A stretch of 64,000 nt of DNA from positions 50,674 through 114,673 of the forward strand of contig WRPG01000008.1 of the NCBI GenBank assembly GCA_009773355.1, in the 5' to 3' direction. The notes beneath the pieces are model-generated. The model searched no databases and was not told the origin of the DNA. It saw only the letters and a list, made by a program, of their open reading frames with translations. Origin of the DNA: Limisphaerales bacterium. Its GTDB lineage: Bacteria; Verrucomicrobiota; Verrucomicrobiia; Limisphaerales; SXTU01. The translations under genes and the position numbers were made by a program. Positions 8,182 to 15,803 of this stretch are shown here, in pieces; position 1 is the stretch's first letter; each line of letters opens with the position of its first letter.

Positions 8182-9600
8182 CTAAATCTGCTCGAAGTAA
8201 CGCTGCTTCTCCCAGTCCGTCACCGCGTTGCTGAACGCCTCGTGTTCCAGCCGCGCGTGGTGAGTGTAGAAATCCACCACGTCGTCACCGAAGGCCGCGC
8301 GGGCGAGTTTTGACTTCTCAAAGTGATCAGTCGCATCGCGCAGGGAGCTGGGCAGGCGGGCGAGCTTCGGGTCCACGTAGGCGTTGCCGCGATACTCGGG
8401 GCCGCAGTCGAGTCCCTCGCGCACGCCGGCCATGCCAGCAGCGAGCATCGCGGCAAAGGCGAGATACGGGTTCGCGTCCGCGCCGGGCATCCGGTTCTCG
8501 ATGCGGAAGGAACCGCCGTGCCCCACGACGCGGAAGCCGGTCGTGCGATTGTCCACCGCCCACGCCATGCGCGTCGGTGCCCAACTGCCGGGCTGGTAGC
8601 GCTTGTAGCTGTTGATGGTCGGACCGAAGAACAGGCACAGCTCCGGCGAGTATTTCATCAGGCCGCCGAGGAATTGGCGAAACAACTTCGAGCCGCCCGG
8701 CCCCGCCTTCTTACGCATTACTTTGTTACGCATTACTTCCTCCTGATGCGTAATGCGTAATGCGTAAGGGTCGGCATCCGTCGCCCAAAACAGGTTCTTC
8801 CCGCGCTTCCACAGGCTCATGTGGATATGACACGAGCTGCCCGCCTCGCCGGGCGCATACTTCGCCATGAACGTCACCGCCTTGCCGTGCTGCTCGGCGA
8901 GTTCGCGCACGCCCTGCTTGAAGACCGCGTGCATGTCCGCCATCGGCAACGGCGCGGCGCAGGTGAAGTTGATTTCGTGCTGGCCGCGGCTCCACTCGCC
9001 CTTGCTGCTCTCCACCGGCACGCGCGCGGCGCACATGCCGTTGCGGATGGCGCGCATCAGTGGCTCGTCGCGCGTCGGCTGCATGAGGTGGTAATCAATC
9101 CGGTAATCGCTCGACGGCTGGAGATCGCGATAGCCGCTCGCGTGCGCCGCGTGATAGGTCTGGTTGAACAGGTAAAACTCCAGCTCGCTCGCGCACAGGC
9201 AGGTCTGGCCCTGCTTCGCCAGCAAGTCCAACTGTCGCCGTAGCACTGAGCGCGGAGCTTCCGCCACCAGCTCACCGCTCTCGCGCACAAAGTCACACAA
9301 CACCATCGCCGCGCCCGCCTGCCACGGCAGGACGCGCAACGTGTCCATGTCCGGGCGGAACCCGAAGTCGCCGAAGCCCGTGGCCCAGTTCGCGACCTTG
9401 AAGCCATCGAGCGGGTCCATGTCCAGGTTGACCGTGAGCAGGTAGCTGCACCCGTGCGTCCCGTGCTTCACGACCGAGTCGAGGAAGAAGTCCGCGCGGA
9501 ACCGTTTCCCCACGAGCCGCCCGAACGGGTCGGGGAAGGCGACGAGGATGGTGTCAATGTGGCCGGAACGGACTTGGCGGCGGAGTTCGGCAAGGGTCAT
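8182..9600 (-). CDS. Glutamine synthetase family, gamma-glutamyl-amide synthetase type (PuuA/GlnA4-like)
   Basis: ATP-dependent ligase of the GS fold. The catalytic blocks are present: CASELEFYLFNQTY, GQHEINFTCA, HIHMSLWKRGKNLFW, NSYKRYQPGSWAPTRMAW, and the Arg-rich RIENRMPGADANPYLAFAA. The 472-residue length and the N-terminus (MTLAELRRQVRSGHIDTILV) fit the PuuA/GlnA3/GlnA4 group that glutamylates amines, rather than biosynthetic GlnA. Its neighbours (aldehyde dehydrogenase, permease, Fe-ADH) support amine catabolism. An extra ~20-residue stretch (about residues 278-297, YALRITHQEEVMRNKVMRKK) is encoded by an inverted heptad repeat inserted in frame in the loop before GGSKLFRQFLGGL. The ATG follows immediately after a repeat arm. 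Substrate amine unknown. Confidence 0.85.
   Translation of the reverse strand: MTLAELRRQVRSGHIDTILVAFPDPFGRLVGKRFRADFFLDSVVKHGTHGCSYLLTVNLDMDPLDGFKVANWATGFGDFGFRPDMDTLRVLPWQAGAAMVLCDFVRESGELVAEAPRSVLRRQLDLLAKQGQTCLCASELEFYLFNQTYHAAHASGYRDLQPSSDYRIDYHLMQPTRDEPLMRAIRNGMCAARVPVESSKGEWSRGQHEINFTCAAPLPMADMHAVFKQGVRELAEQHGKAVTFMAKYAPGEAGSSCHIHMSLWKRGKNLFWATDADPYALRITHQEEVMRNKVMRKKAGPGGSKLFRQFLGGLMKYSPELCLFFGPTINSYKRYQPGSWAPTRMAWAVDNRTTGFRVVGHGGSFRIENRMPGADANPYLAFAAMLAAGMAGVREGLDCGPEYRGNAYVDPKLARLPSSLRDATDHFEKSKLARAAFGDDVVDFYTHHARLEHEAFSNAVTDWEKQRYFEQI
8710..8768. repeat. Inverted heptad repeat (CGTAATG family) inserted in frame in the glutamine synthetase gene
   Basis: Arms TTACGCATTAC...GTTACGCATTAC (8711-8736) and GATGCGTAATGCGTAATGCG onward (8745-8768) are inverted copies separated by about 8 bases. 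The ~60-nt element keeps the frame and adds about 20 residues. It is the same sequence family as the arms at 9604, 10149, 13566 and 40144. Confidence 0.85.
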
Positions 9601-9603
9601 GGG

Positions 9604-9635
9604 GCGTAAAACGTAATTCGTAAAACGTAAGGGCG
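9604..9635. repeat. Left inverted arm of element 1 (unit CGTAAAA/CGTAATT)
   Basis: Four tandem 7-nt units ending in AAGGGCG. It lies directly upstream of the GS ATG (9600) on the minus strand, so the GS leader reads ...GTTTTACGCCCC-ATG. The permease gene has the same leader at 13565. Confidence 0.8.
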
Positions 9636-9645
9636 GCTGGCGGCA

Positions 9646-10146
9646 CTATGGCATGGGAATGTTCGTGAGCAATGGTTCGGAGGGAGATTCCGCTTCAAGT
9701 GCTGGCGGAGTGGAAGTGTAGCCATAGGGCGTTGGCTCCTCGCGGAGCACGGTTCCGCGTTGGTCGGGGACCATTGTCAGCAGCAGGCGGATGATTTCCG
9801 TCAGCAAATGGATTCGGTGAGTCGAGACCGCCTCGCCCAGGACATGCCGGCCCTTGTAATACCAGCCGCGTGCCTCACGGGCGGAACCGAGACCGTATTC
9901 GTAGAAGCGCGCCCTGTCCTTTCCCGTCCCGCGCGAATAGCCTTCTTCAATGTCGGCACTGACGGCTCCCGCCGCGCGGTTGAGTTGGTCAGCGAGACTG
10001 ATGGTCCGCTTGTCGCCCAGCAGCTTGGTCGAGTCGTGCCAAGCCAGCTCCGCCAGAAACAGCGCGAACCGGTATGCCTTCGTGTTCCAAACCGAATCGC
10101 CACGAATCTCCGCCGGCACCGACTTTTCCCACTCCGCGTAGTTCAT
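9646..10146 (-). CDS. S23/Avd-like four-helix-bundle protein, copy 1
   Basis: 166-residue helical protein of the four-helix-bundle family that includes the 23S rRNA intervening-sequence protein (S23) and the Avd accessory protein of diversity-generating retroelements. The hallmark blocks are ADQLNRAAGAVSADIEEGYSRG, then KDRARFYEYGLGSAREARGW and the helix THRIHLLTEIIRLLL. The C-terminal ~30 residues are Pro/Ser-rich and probably disordered. By eye it is more than half identical to the second copy at 11576-12085. The molecular function of free-standing members is unknown; RNA or nucleic-acid binding is known for relatives. It is flanked by inverted repeat arms. Confidence 0.85.
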   Translation of the reverse strand: MNYAEWEKSVPAEIRGDSVWNTKAYRFALFLAELAWHDSTKLLGDKRTISLADQLNRAAGAVSADIEEGYSRGTGKDRARFYEYGLGSAREARGWYYKGRHVLGEAVSTHRIHLLTEIIRLLLTMVPDQRGTVLREEPTPYGYTSTPPALEAESPSEPLLTNIPMP

Positions 10147-10148
10147 AA

Positions 10149-10178
10149 CGCCCTTACGCTTTACGTTTCACGTTTTAC
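10149..10178. repeat. Right inverted arm of element 1
   Basis: CGCCCTTACGCTTTACG followed by TTTCACGTTTTAC is the imperfect inverse of 9604-9635. Bases 10175-10177 of this arm form the stop codon of the aldehyde dehydrogenase gene. Confidence 0.8.
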
Positions 10179-11542
10179 TCGCTCACGAACACATTCTTCA
10201 CCTCCGTATACCCCTCCATCGCCGCCATGCCCAAGTCCCGCCCCAGCCCGCTCTGCTTGTAGCCGCCGAACGGGGCCTCGACATGCACGCTGCTGTGCGA
10301 GTTGATGCTGAGGACTCCGCTCTGCACGGCGCGGGCGACGCGGAGGGCGCGGCGGATGTCGTTGGTCCAGATGGAGCCGCTCAGGCCGTAGGGCGAGGCG
10401 TTCACGGCGCGGAGCATCTGCTCCTCGTGGTCGAACGGCACGAGGCACACGACCGGACCGAAGATTTCCTCGCGCCAGCAGCGGGTGGACTTGTCCACGT
10501 CGAGCAGGACGGTGGGTTCGAGGTAGAAGCCCTTCGCGGAAGGTCGCTTGCCGCCGCAGCCGAACTGCGTGCCGTGCTTCCGCGCGTCGGCGAGGAAGTC
10601 CTCCACACTCGCGCGCTGGCTGGCGGACACGAGCGGGCCGAGTTGCGTCGCGTCCAGCGCGGGGTTGCCCACAACCAGTTCCTTGGTGGCGGCGATGAAG
10701 CGCTCGGCGAACGGCTCGTAAATGCTGCGCTCGACGAACACGCGGCTGCGGGCGCAGCAGTCCTGGCCGGTGTTGGCGAAGACGCTCATGGGCGAAGTGT
10801 CGGCGGCGCGCTGCCAGTCGGCGTCGGCGAAGACGATGTTCGGCGACTTGCCGCCGAGTTCGAGCGAGACACGCTTCAGGTCGCGCGACGCGAGTTCCAT
10901 GATGCGCCGGCCAATCTCGGTCGAGCCGGTGAAGGAAACCTTGCGCACCAGCGGATGCGTCACGAGCGCGTCGCCGATGGCCGAGCCGGGGCCGGCAAGC
11001 ACCTGCAACACGCCGGGCGGCAGGCCGGCGGCGTGCGCGAGCTCGCCGAGCCGCAGCGCGGTGAGCGGCGAGAGCGACGCGGGCTTGAGCACGACGCAAT
11101 TGCCGGCGGCCAGCGCGGGTGCGGCCTTCCAGCACGCGATGGGAAATGGGAAGTTCCACGGCACGATGGCCGCGACCACGCCCATCGGCTCGCGTAGCGT
11201 GAAGTCCAGCCCGCCGCGCGCGACGGGGATGGTCTGCCCGCAGAACTGGCCGATGGCCCCCGCGTAATACTCGAACACCCGCGCGCCAAGGCCGATTTCA
11301 TCGCGCGCATCGCTGATGGGCTTGCCGATGTTGGCGCATTCGAGCTGCGCGAGTTCTTCAAGGTGCTCGCGAAGGACGCGGGCGATGTTGAAGAGAATCT
11401 CTGCGCGCTTGCCCGGCGCGAGATTACGCCAGCCGTCTTCCCATGCGCGCTGGGCGGATTCGACGGCGGCGTGGGCATCGGCAGGCGAGGCGGCGGCGAC
11501 TTCGGTGAAAACCTCCTCGGTGGCGGGGTTGATGAGTTGCAT
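10175..11542 (-). CDS. NAD(P)-dependent aldehyde dehydrogenase
   Basis: 455-residue ALDH superfamily enzyme oxidising an aldehyde to a carboxylate. Cofactor and catalytic blocks are intact: VPWNFPFPIACWKAAPAL (~128-143), FTGSTEIGRRI (~204-214), LELGGKSPNIVF with general base Glu228, and ANTGQDCCARSR with nucleophile Cys262; EEIFGPVV follows. The family type resembles gamma-glutamyl-aminoaldehyde/betaine-aldehyde dehydrogenases (PuuC/BetB-like). It is flanked on both sides by S23-type elements inside an otherwise collinear cluster with GS, permease and Fe-ADH. Its stop codon is formed by a repeat arm, so the terminal residues (NVFVSE) are native or nearly so. Its likely substrate is a glutamylated or free aminoaldehyde. 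Confidence 0.9.
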   Translation of the reverse strand: MQLINPATEEVFTEVAAASPADAHAAVESAQRAWEDGWRNLAPGKRAEILFNIARVLREHLEELAQLECANIGKPISDARDEIGLGARVFEYYAGAIGQFCGQTIPVARGGLDFTLREPMGVVAAIVPWNFPFPIACWKAAPALAAGNCVVLKPASLSPLTALRLGELAHAAGLPPGVLQVLAGPGSAIGDALVTHPLVRKVSFTGSTEIGRRIMELASRDLKRVSLELGGKSPNIVFADADWQRAADTSPMSVFANTGQDCCARSRVFVERSIYEPFAERFIAATKELVVGNPALDATQLGPLVSASQRASVEDFLADARKHGTQFGCGGKRPSAKGFYLEPTVLLDVDKSTRCWREEIFGPVVCLVPFDHEEQMLRAVNASPYGLSGSIWTNDIRRALRVARAVQSGVLSINSHSSVHVEAPFGGYKQSGLGRDLGMAAMEGYTEVKNVFVSE

Positions 11543-11548
11543 GCGGGG

Positions 11549-11580
11549 ACGTGTTTCGTGCTCCGTGTTCCGTGATTACG
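11549..11580. repeat. Left inverted arm of element 2 (unit CGTGTTC)
   Basis: Tandem units cgtgttt, cgtgctc, cgtgttc, cgtgatt. It is the inverse of 12102-12135, starts 7 bases from the ALDH ATG and contains the S23 gene stop codon. Confidence 0.8.
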
Positions 11581-12085
11581 CTTCGGGCATTGGCACTGAA
11601 CTCAGGAGCGATTCGAGTTCGGATGGTGAAAAGGCGGGGACGTCTTGAGCGGGCTGCGTCGTGTAGGGAGTCTCGTCTTCGTGGAGAGAGTAGCCGCGAG
11701 TGGCGGGGAGCGTGGAGAGAAGCAGGCGGATGATTTGTGTCTCCAGCTTCATCCGATGGTCGGCCACCGCGTCGCCCAAGAGGTGGCGACCGTCGAAATA
11801 CCATGTGCGGGTTTCACGCGCGGAGCCAAGCGCATACTCGTAGAAGCGCGCGCGATCCTTCGGGAATCCTCTTGAGTATCCTTCCGAGATGTTCGCCCCG
11901 ATAGAGCCGACTGCACGAATGAGTTGCCCCGCCAAATCTCGCGTGCGTGCGTCGCGGAAGAGCTTTGTTGCGTCGTGCCACGCAAGGTCTGCCACAAACA
12001 GTGCCAGCCGATAGGTCTCCTGGTTCCACAACGGATCCTCCGTAATTGTTGCCGGAACACCCTTCAACCACTCCTGATAGTTCAT
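11576..12085 (-). CDS. S23/Avd-like four-helix-bundle protein, copy 2
   Basis: 169-residue paralogue of the protein at 9646-10146. It shares NY-EW, LAWHDATKLF, GQLIRAVGSIGANISEGYSR, KDRARFYEYALGSARETRTW and LETQIIRLLLSTLPATRG. Both copies have the conserved Glu-Gly-Tyr-Ser-Arg turn followed by Lys-Asp-Arg-Ala-Arg-Phe-Tyr-Glu-Tyr, typical of the S23/Avd family. The C-terminus is a poorly conserved acidic tail. Nothing catalytic is visible. The paralogue relationship combined with unrelated flanking heptads suggests two independent insertions rather than a local duplication of the whole unit. Confidence 0.85.
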   Translation of the reverse strand: MNYQEWLKGVPATITEDPLWNQETYRLALFVADLAWHDATKLFRDARTRDLAGQLIRAVGSIGANISEGYSRGFPKDRARFYEYALGSARETRTWYFDGRHLLGDAVADHRMKLETQIIRLLLSTLPATRGYSLHEDETPYTTQPAQDVPAFSPSELESLLSSVPMPEA

Positions 12086-12101
12086 ATCGTTGATGTCCCT
12101 T

Positions 12102-12135
12102 CGTTAGTCACGGAACACGGAGCACGGAACACGCC
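12102..12135. repeat. Right inverted arm of element 2 (unit CACGGAA)
   Basis: Tandem units cacggaa, cacggag, cacggaa, cacg. It contains the permease stop codon, so the last residues of the permease (CSVLRVP) are encoded by the arm. Confidence 0.8.
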
Positions 12136-13565
12136 TCCGGCGGCCCTTTGAATCTCCTCTTCTCCAGCCCGAACCACACCGCCAGCAGCAGCACGACCGT
12201 GCCGCCGACAATTTTCACCGCCTGTTCGTTCGGCGGCTGCATCCCGATGACGATGAGGAAGAGGCAGCCGAGCACGGAGACCACGGCGAGCGGGCGGTAG
12301 AGGCGGCCGATTTGCCACGGGCCCATGCGCGTCCAAGTGCGGCCGTGGGCGAGGAAGCCGGCGGCGACGGGCAGCGCGTAGCTGATGTAGAGGAAGATGA
12401 CGCACACCGCCGCGATGGTCACGTAGGGCACGAGGATGGTGAACAGCGCCGCCGCAATCGCCGCGAACCAGACGGCGACGGAGGGCGACTTGCTGGCCGG
12501 GTTCACGCGACGCAGCGCATCGGAGAATGGCAGGCCGCCGTCGCGCGCGAAGGCGTAGGTCATGCGCGACGCGGACGTGAGCGCGGCGAGGCCGCAGAGG
12601 TATTGCGCGGCGATGATGAGCGCGAGCAGCACCGATGCGAGCGCGTCCGGCAGCGCGGCCTTCATCGTCCACGGCACGACGTTCGCGCCCTGCTCGACGC
12701 CTTCCTTCACCGAGGGCATCGCCAGCAGGATGGCGCAAATCATCACCCAGCCGAACACGCCGGACACCCACACCGAGCGCACGATGCCCTTGGGCACGTT
12801 CATCGCCGCGCCGACGGTCTCCTCGCTCGTGTGCGCCGAGGCGTCGAAGCCGGTGATGGTGTAGGCCGGCAGCAGGAAACCGAGCGCGAAGAGCCACATC
12901 AAGTTGTCCTGCTTCGGGAAAACCGCGCCGCCCTCGGGCAGCCCGCTGAAGTTCGTGAACGTCCACAGGCGCGCCCACTCGAACTGCTTCGTCGCCACCA
13001 GCAGCGCCACGGTCAGCACGGTTGCGACCGCGAGAATCAAGTATCCACTCAGATCCGTGAGCCGCGTGGTGAGATGGATGCCGTAGTGGTTCAGCAGCCC
13101 TTGCGAAAGCGTCATCAGCACGATGACCGTGGTGCGAACGGTGGCGGTGTTCGCCTCGGCTGACACGCCGAACGCGGCGGTGGCGAAGTCGTAAGTCCCC
13201 GCGTTGATGGCCGCGAGCACAGTGATGAGGCCGGCGAGGTTGAACCACGCCGTCACCCAGCCGCACGCGCGTCCGCCGAGGATGCTGCCCCAGTGATACA
13301 GCCCGCCCGCCGTCGGGAACGCGCTCGCCACCTGCGCCATCGTCGCCGCGACGCACAATGAGAAGAGGCACACCAGCGGCCAGCCCAGTCCGATGCTCGC
13401 CCCGCCCGCGCTGCACAAGCCGACGTGAAACGACGTGATGCCGCCCGCGAGGATGCAGATGATGGAGAGCGAGATGGCGAAGTTCGAGAAGCCGCTCATG
13501 CGGCGGGACAGCTCCTGCTCGTAGCCGAGCTGGCGCAGGAGCTTCTCGTCGTCGGGGTGGTTCAT
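12108..13565 (-). CDS. APC-superfamily permease (amino acid/choline/GABA transporter group)
   Basis: 485-residue, roughly 12-helix secondary transporter of the amino acid-polyamine-organocation superfamily. The N-terminus (DDEKLLRQLGYEQELSRRMS, then FSNFAISLSIICILAGGIT) is typical of the ACT subgroup, which moves choline, GABA and related amines. GLYHWGSILGGRACGWVTAW is a conserved loop of that group. The ATG at 13565 is chosen because it precedes the conserved LGY-QEL motif; upstream codons derive from a repeat arm and the neighbouring gene. The C-terminus ends within a heptad repeat arm. It probably imports the amine metabolised by the surrounding enzymes. Confidence 0.88.
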   Translation of the reverse strand: MNHPDDEKLLRQLGYEQELSRRMSGFSNFAISLSIICILAGGITSFHVGLCSAGGASIGLGWPLVCLFSLCVAATMAQVASAFPTAGGLYHWGSILGGRACGWVTAWFNLAGLITVLAAINAGTYDFATAAFGVSAEANTATVRTTVIVLMTLSQGLLNHYGIHLTTRLTDLSGYLILAVATVLTVALLVATKQFEWARLWTFTNFSGLPEGGAVFPKQDNLMWLFALGFLLPAYTITGFDASAHTSEETVGAAMNVPKGIVRSVWVSGVFGWVMICAILLAMPSVKEGVEQGANVVPWTMKAALPDALASVLLALIIAAQYLCGLAALTSASRMTYAFARDGGLPFSDALRRVNPASKSPSVAVWFAAIAAALFTILVPYVTIAAVCVIFLYISYALPVAAGFLAHGRTWTRMGPWQIGRLYRPLAVVSVLGCLFLIVIGMQPPNEQAVKIVGGTVVLLLAVWFGLEKRRFKGPPEACSVLRVP

Positions 13566-13591
13566 GGGGCGTAAAACGTAATGCGTAAGGA
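13566..13591. repeat. Single heptad arm (CGTAAAA/CGTAATG family)
   Basis: GGGGCGTAAAACGTAATGCG and following bases lie directly between the permease ATG and the Fe-ADH stop. The sequence matches the arms of element 1. No inverted partner lies in this gap, so it may be a remnant. Confidence 0.75.
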
Positions 13592-13597
13592 GGGCGG

Positions 13598-14758
13598 CTA
13601 CATCGCGGCTTCGTAGAGCGTTCGTAAATCTGCCACCGTGACCGGCACGGCATTCGTCTTGTGGCACGGGTCGTCCCAAGCTTGCGCGACGAGGGCGTCG
13701 AGGTGCTCAGGCTTCACGCCGTGGTCGCGGAGCTTGGTGTAGAGGCCAATGCCGGTGAGGAATTCTCCGATGAAGGCGATGGTGAGCCTGTCTGCTTCCG
13801 CGTCACCGCACTTCAACACGTCCAGCCCGCAGGCGATGCCGATGCGGCGGTAGAGGCCGGGCTTGCGGGCGGCGCAGAACTTCATGCTGGCGACGAGACA
13901 GAGCGCGTTCGCCAAGCCGTGGTGCATCCCACAAATCGTCGAGAGCGGGTGCGCGAGCGAGTGGACAACGCCGAGATCCTTCTGGAAGGCGATCGCGCCC
14001 ATCGCGGCGGCAACGAGCATCTTGCCGCGCGCGTCCAGATTCTTGCCGTCGCGCACGGCGCGGGGCAGCGCGTCCACGATGAGCTGGATGCCTTCGAGCG
14101 CGATGCCGTCGCACATCGGGTGGAACGCGGGGCAGGTGAAGCTCTCGATGCAGTGCGTGAGCGCGTCCGCGCCCGTGGCGGCGGTGAGTTTCGGCGGCAG
14201 GCCGACGGTGAGTTCGGGGTCGAGGATGACGAGCTTGGCAAGCAGTTCGGGGTGGAAGAGCACCGCCTTGCGCTTCGTGGCGTCGAGCGTGATGACAGAG
14301 CTGCGGCCCACCTCGCTGCCCGTGCCGGCGGTCGTCGGAATCGCGATGAACGGCGCGAGGCCGGACCAGTCCGGCTCGTCGTAGAACTTGGCGAAGTCGA
14401 AGCCGGGTCGCTTCGCGAGCAGCCGCGTCGCCTTCCCTGCGTCAAGCGCACTCCCGCCGCCGATGGCGATGACGCCGTCGCAGTGCTTCTCTTGAAACAG
14501 CGCCGCCGCTTCGCGCACGTCGGACTCGATGGGATTGGGATGCACGCCGGAATAGAGAAACCAGCGGCGGTTGCGGTTTTCCTCGCCCAACGCACGACTC
14601 AGCGAACTGAAAGCGTCGGTGTTCAGCAAACCAGCATCGGTGACCACGAGCGGGCGTTTCATGCCGAGGCGAGCCATGCGGGCGGGCAGTTCGTTGAGCG
14701 TGCCGGGGCCGAAAAGGGTTTGCGTGGGGAAGGAGAACGTCGCCACGGGTGAACTCAT
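13598..14758 (-). CDS. Iron-containing alcohol dehydrogenase
   Basis: 386-residue group III (metal-dependent) alcohol dehydrogenase. The nucleotide-binding loop IAIGGGSALDAGKATRLL and the TTAGTGSEVGRSS motif are intact, as is the metal-binding signature GVVHSLAHPLSTICGMHHGLANAL with its histidines. The ATG at 14758 (MSSPVATFSFPTQTLFGPG) gives the standard start. It is first in the collinear amine cluster followed by permease, ALDH and GS, and may oxidise an amino-alcohol intermediate such as a glutamylated ethanolamine- or alaninol-like compound. That substrate is inference; generic butanol/lactaldehyde-type activity is the alternative. Confidence 0.88.
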   Translation of the reverse strand: MSSPVATFSFPTQTLFGPGTLNELPARMARLGMKRPLVVTDAGLLNTDAFSSLSRALGEENRNRRWFLYSGVHPNPIESDVREAAALFQEKHCDGVIAIGGGSALDAGKATRLLAKRPGFDFAKFYDEPDWSGLAPFIAIPTTAGTGSEVGRSSVITLDATKRKAVLFHPELLAKLVILDPELTVGLPPKLTAATGADALTHCIESFTCPAFHPMCDGIALEGIQLIVDALPRAVRDGKNLDARGKMLVAAAMGAIAFQKDLGVVHSLAHPLSTICGMHHGLANALCLVASMKFCAARKPGLYRRIGIACGLDVLKCGDAEADRLTIAFIGEFLTGIGLYTKLRDHGVKPEHLDALVAQAWDDPCHKTNAVPVTVADLRTLYEAAM

Positions 14759-14856
14759 GGCCCCGGAGTGTGCGTGACGTGTCCGCGACCGTCGAGTTTC
14801 GATTGGGAAAGCAAACGCCAGTGGCATCTGGCGGGCGGACCTGCAAAAGTCCGCCC

Positions 14857-15798
14857 ATGCAAAGTCTGAACAGCTCCGTTCGCATCCGTGTGAGTCGTCG
14901 AGTCGCACTTCCCCTGGCCATGCTGCTCGGCAGCCTTGCCCTGCCGGTCGTTGCCGAGGATGCGAAGGTCGCGGCCTCGCTGCGGGAGCTGGGCGGGCAG
15001 GTCACCGAGGCCGGCGGCGCGGTGACGAAAGTTTCCTTTCGCGACTGCTCCAAGCTGGGCGACGCGGAGTTCAAGCAAATCGGCCAGCTCAAGTCGCTGA
15101 AGTCACTCACACTCTACGGCAGTTGCAAGGGGCTGACGGACACGACGCTCGCGCACTTCGCCGGGCTGACGGCGTTGGAGGAGCTGGGCACGGACGGCAT
15201 CCAAGTGACCGACGCGGGGCTGAAGCACCTGGCGAATTTGCCGAACTTGCGCACCGCGTCGTTCTTTCACATCGCCTTTCCCGACAAGGGCTTCACCGGC
15301 GCGGGCTTTGCGGCGTTCAAGACGTTGCCCAAGCTGGAGCGGCTTACGGTCGCGGGCACGCCGTTCAATGACAAGGGCATGGCGGCGGTCGCCGAATTGA
15401 CGCAACTCAAGGAGTTCCGCACCTGGCACACGTTTCAGACGCAGGCGGGCAACGAGCATCTCCTCAAGCTCACGGGCCTGCGCTCGCTCATGCTCGGCCA
15501 GCGGCTGCGGCAATACGGCGGCAAGCCCAACGGCCTGAGCATTGACGACGCGACGCTCGCGACGCTGGCGAAGCTGAAGTCCCTGGAGTCGCTCGGGCTT
15601 GACGAGGTTCGTCTCACGCACGCGGGGCTGGTGCAACTCAAGGCGCTGCCGAACTTGAAGAAACTTTCACTCCAGCGCGCGGACATTCCCGAGGCGGACA
15701 TCACCAAGCTGCGCGCCGACCTGTCCAAAGTGACCATCGAGTGGAAGCCGCCCACCGAGGACGAGCGCAAGAAGCTCGAAGGGATGCTGAAGCCGTAG
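14857..15798 (+). CDS. Secreted leucine-rich repeat protein
   Basis: 313-residue protein with an N-terminal signal peptide (VALPLAMLLGSLALPVVAE) and about nine cysteine-containing/AMN1-type leucine-rich repeats. Typical units are LKSLKSLTLYGSCKGLTDT, LTALEELGTDGIQVTDAGL and LPNLRTASFFHIAFPDKGF. LRR solenoids of this type are common in secreted Verrucomicrobia and Planctomycetes proteins and mediate protein or ligand binding; the partner is unknown. The ATG at 14857 was chosen because it precedes the signal peptide. It is divergent from Fe-ADH. A double palindromic repeat follows the stop after 5 bases. Confidence 0.82.
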   Translation: MQSLNSSVRIRVSRRVALPLAMLLGSLALPVVAEDAKVAASLRELGGQVTEAGGAVTKVSFRDCSKLGDAEFKQIGQLKSLKSLTLYGSCKGLTDTTLAHFAGLTALEELGTDGIQVTDAGLKHLANLPNLRTASFFHIAFPDKGFTGAGFAAFKTLPKLERLTVAGTPFNDKGMAAVAELTQLKEFRTWHTFQTQAGNEHLLKLTGLRSLMLGQRLRQYGGKPNGLSIDDATLATLAKLKSLESLGLDEVRLTHAGLVQLKALPNLKKLSLQRADIPEADITKLRADLSKVTIEWKPPTEDERKKLEGMLKP

Positions 15799-15803
15799 GT
15801 GGC

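Larger units (their letters stand above)
9604..10178. mobile_element. Putative S23-type element 1: inverted heptad arms around a four-helix-bundle gene
   Basis: A left arm of tandem 7-nt units (9604-9635: gcgtaaa, acgtaat, tcgtaaa, acgtaag) and a right arm (10149-10178) are imperfect inverted repeats of each other. Between them lies only one gene, encoding an S23-like protein. The 575-bp unit sits exactly between the ALDH stop and the GS start. The ALDH TAA stop is contributed by the right arm. The structure is seen directly; mobility is inferred by analogy with the ORF-bearing intervening sequences of 23S rRNA genes. Confidence 0.6.
11549..12135. mobile_element. Putative S23-type element 2: inverted heptad arms around a second four-helix-bundle gene
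   Basis: Arms of the CGGAACA/CGTGTTC family at 11549-11580 and 12102-12135 bracket a single S23-like gene, making a 587-bp unit between the permease stop and the ALDH start. It has the same architecture as element 1 (9604-10178) but a different heptad sequence. The stop codons of both the S23 gene (11576) and the permease gene (12108) lie inside the arms. Confidence 0.6.

Noticed and set aside
11549..12135. Diversity-generating retroelement because of the Avd-like protein
   Set aside because: No reverse transcriptase and no template/variable repeat pair are seen within the window.
9604..12135. 23S rRNA intervening sequence in an rRNA gene
   Set aside because: S23-like genes are present but the flanks are protein-coding genes, not rRNA.
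12082..13653. A 523-codon minus-strand frame shifted against the permease
   Set aside because: Arg/His/Ala-rich composition without family motifs; the in-phase permease frame is the real gene.
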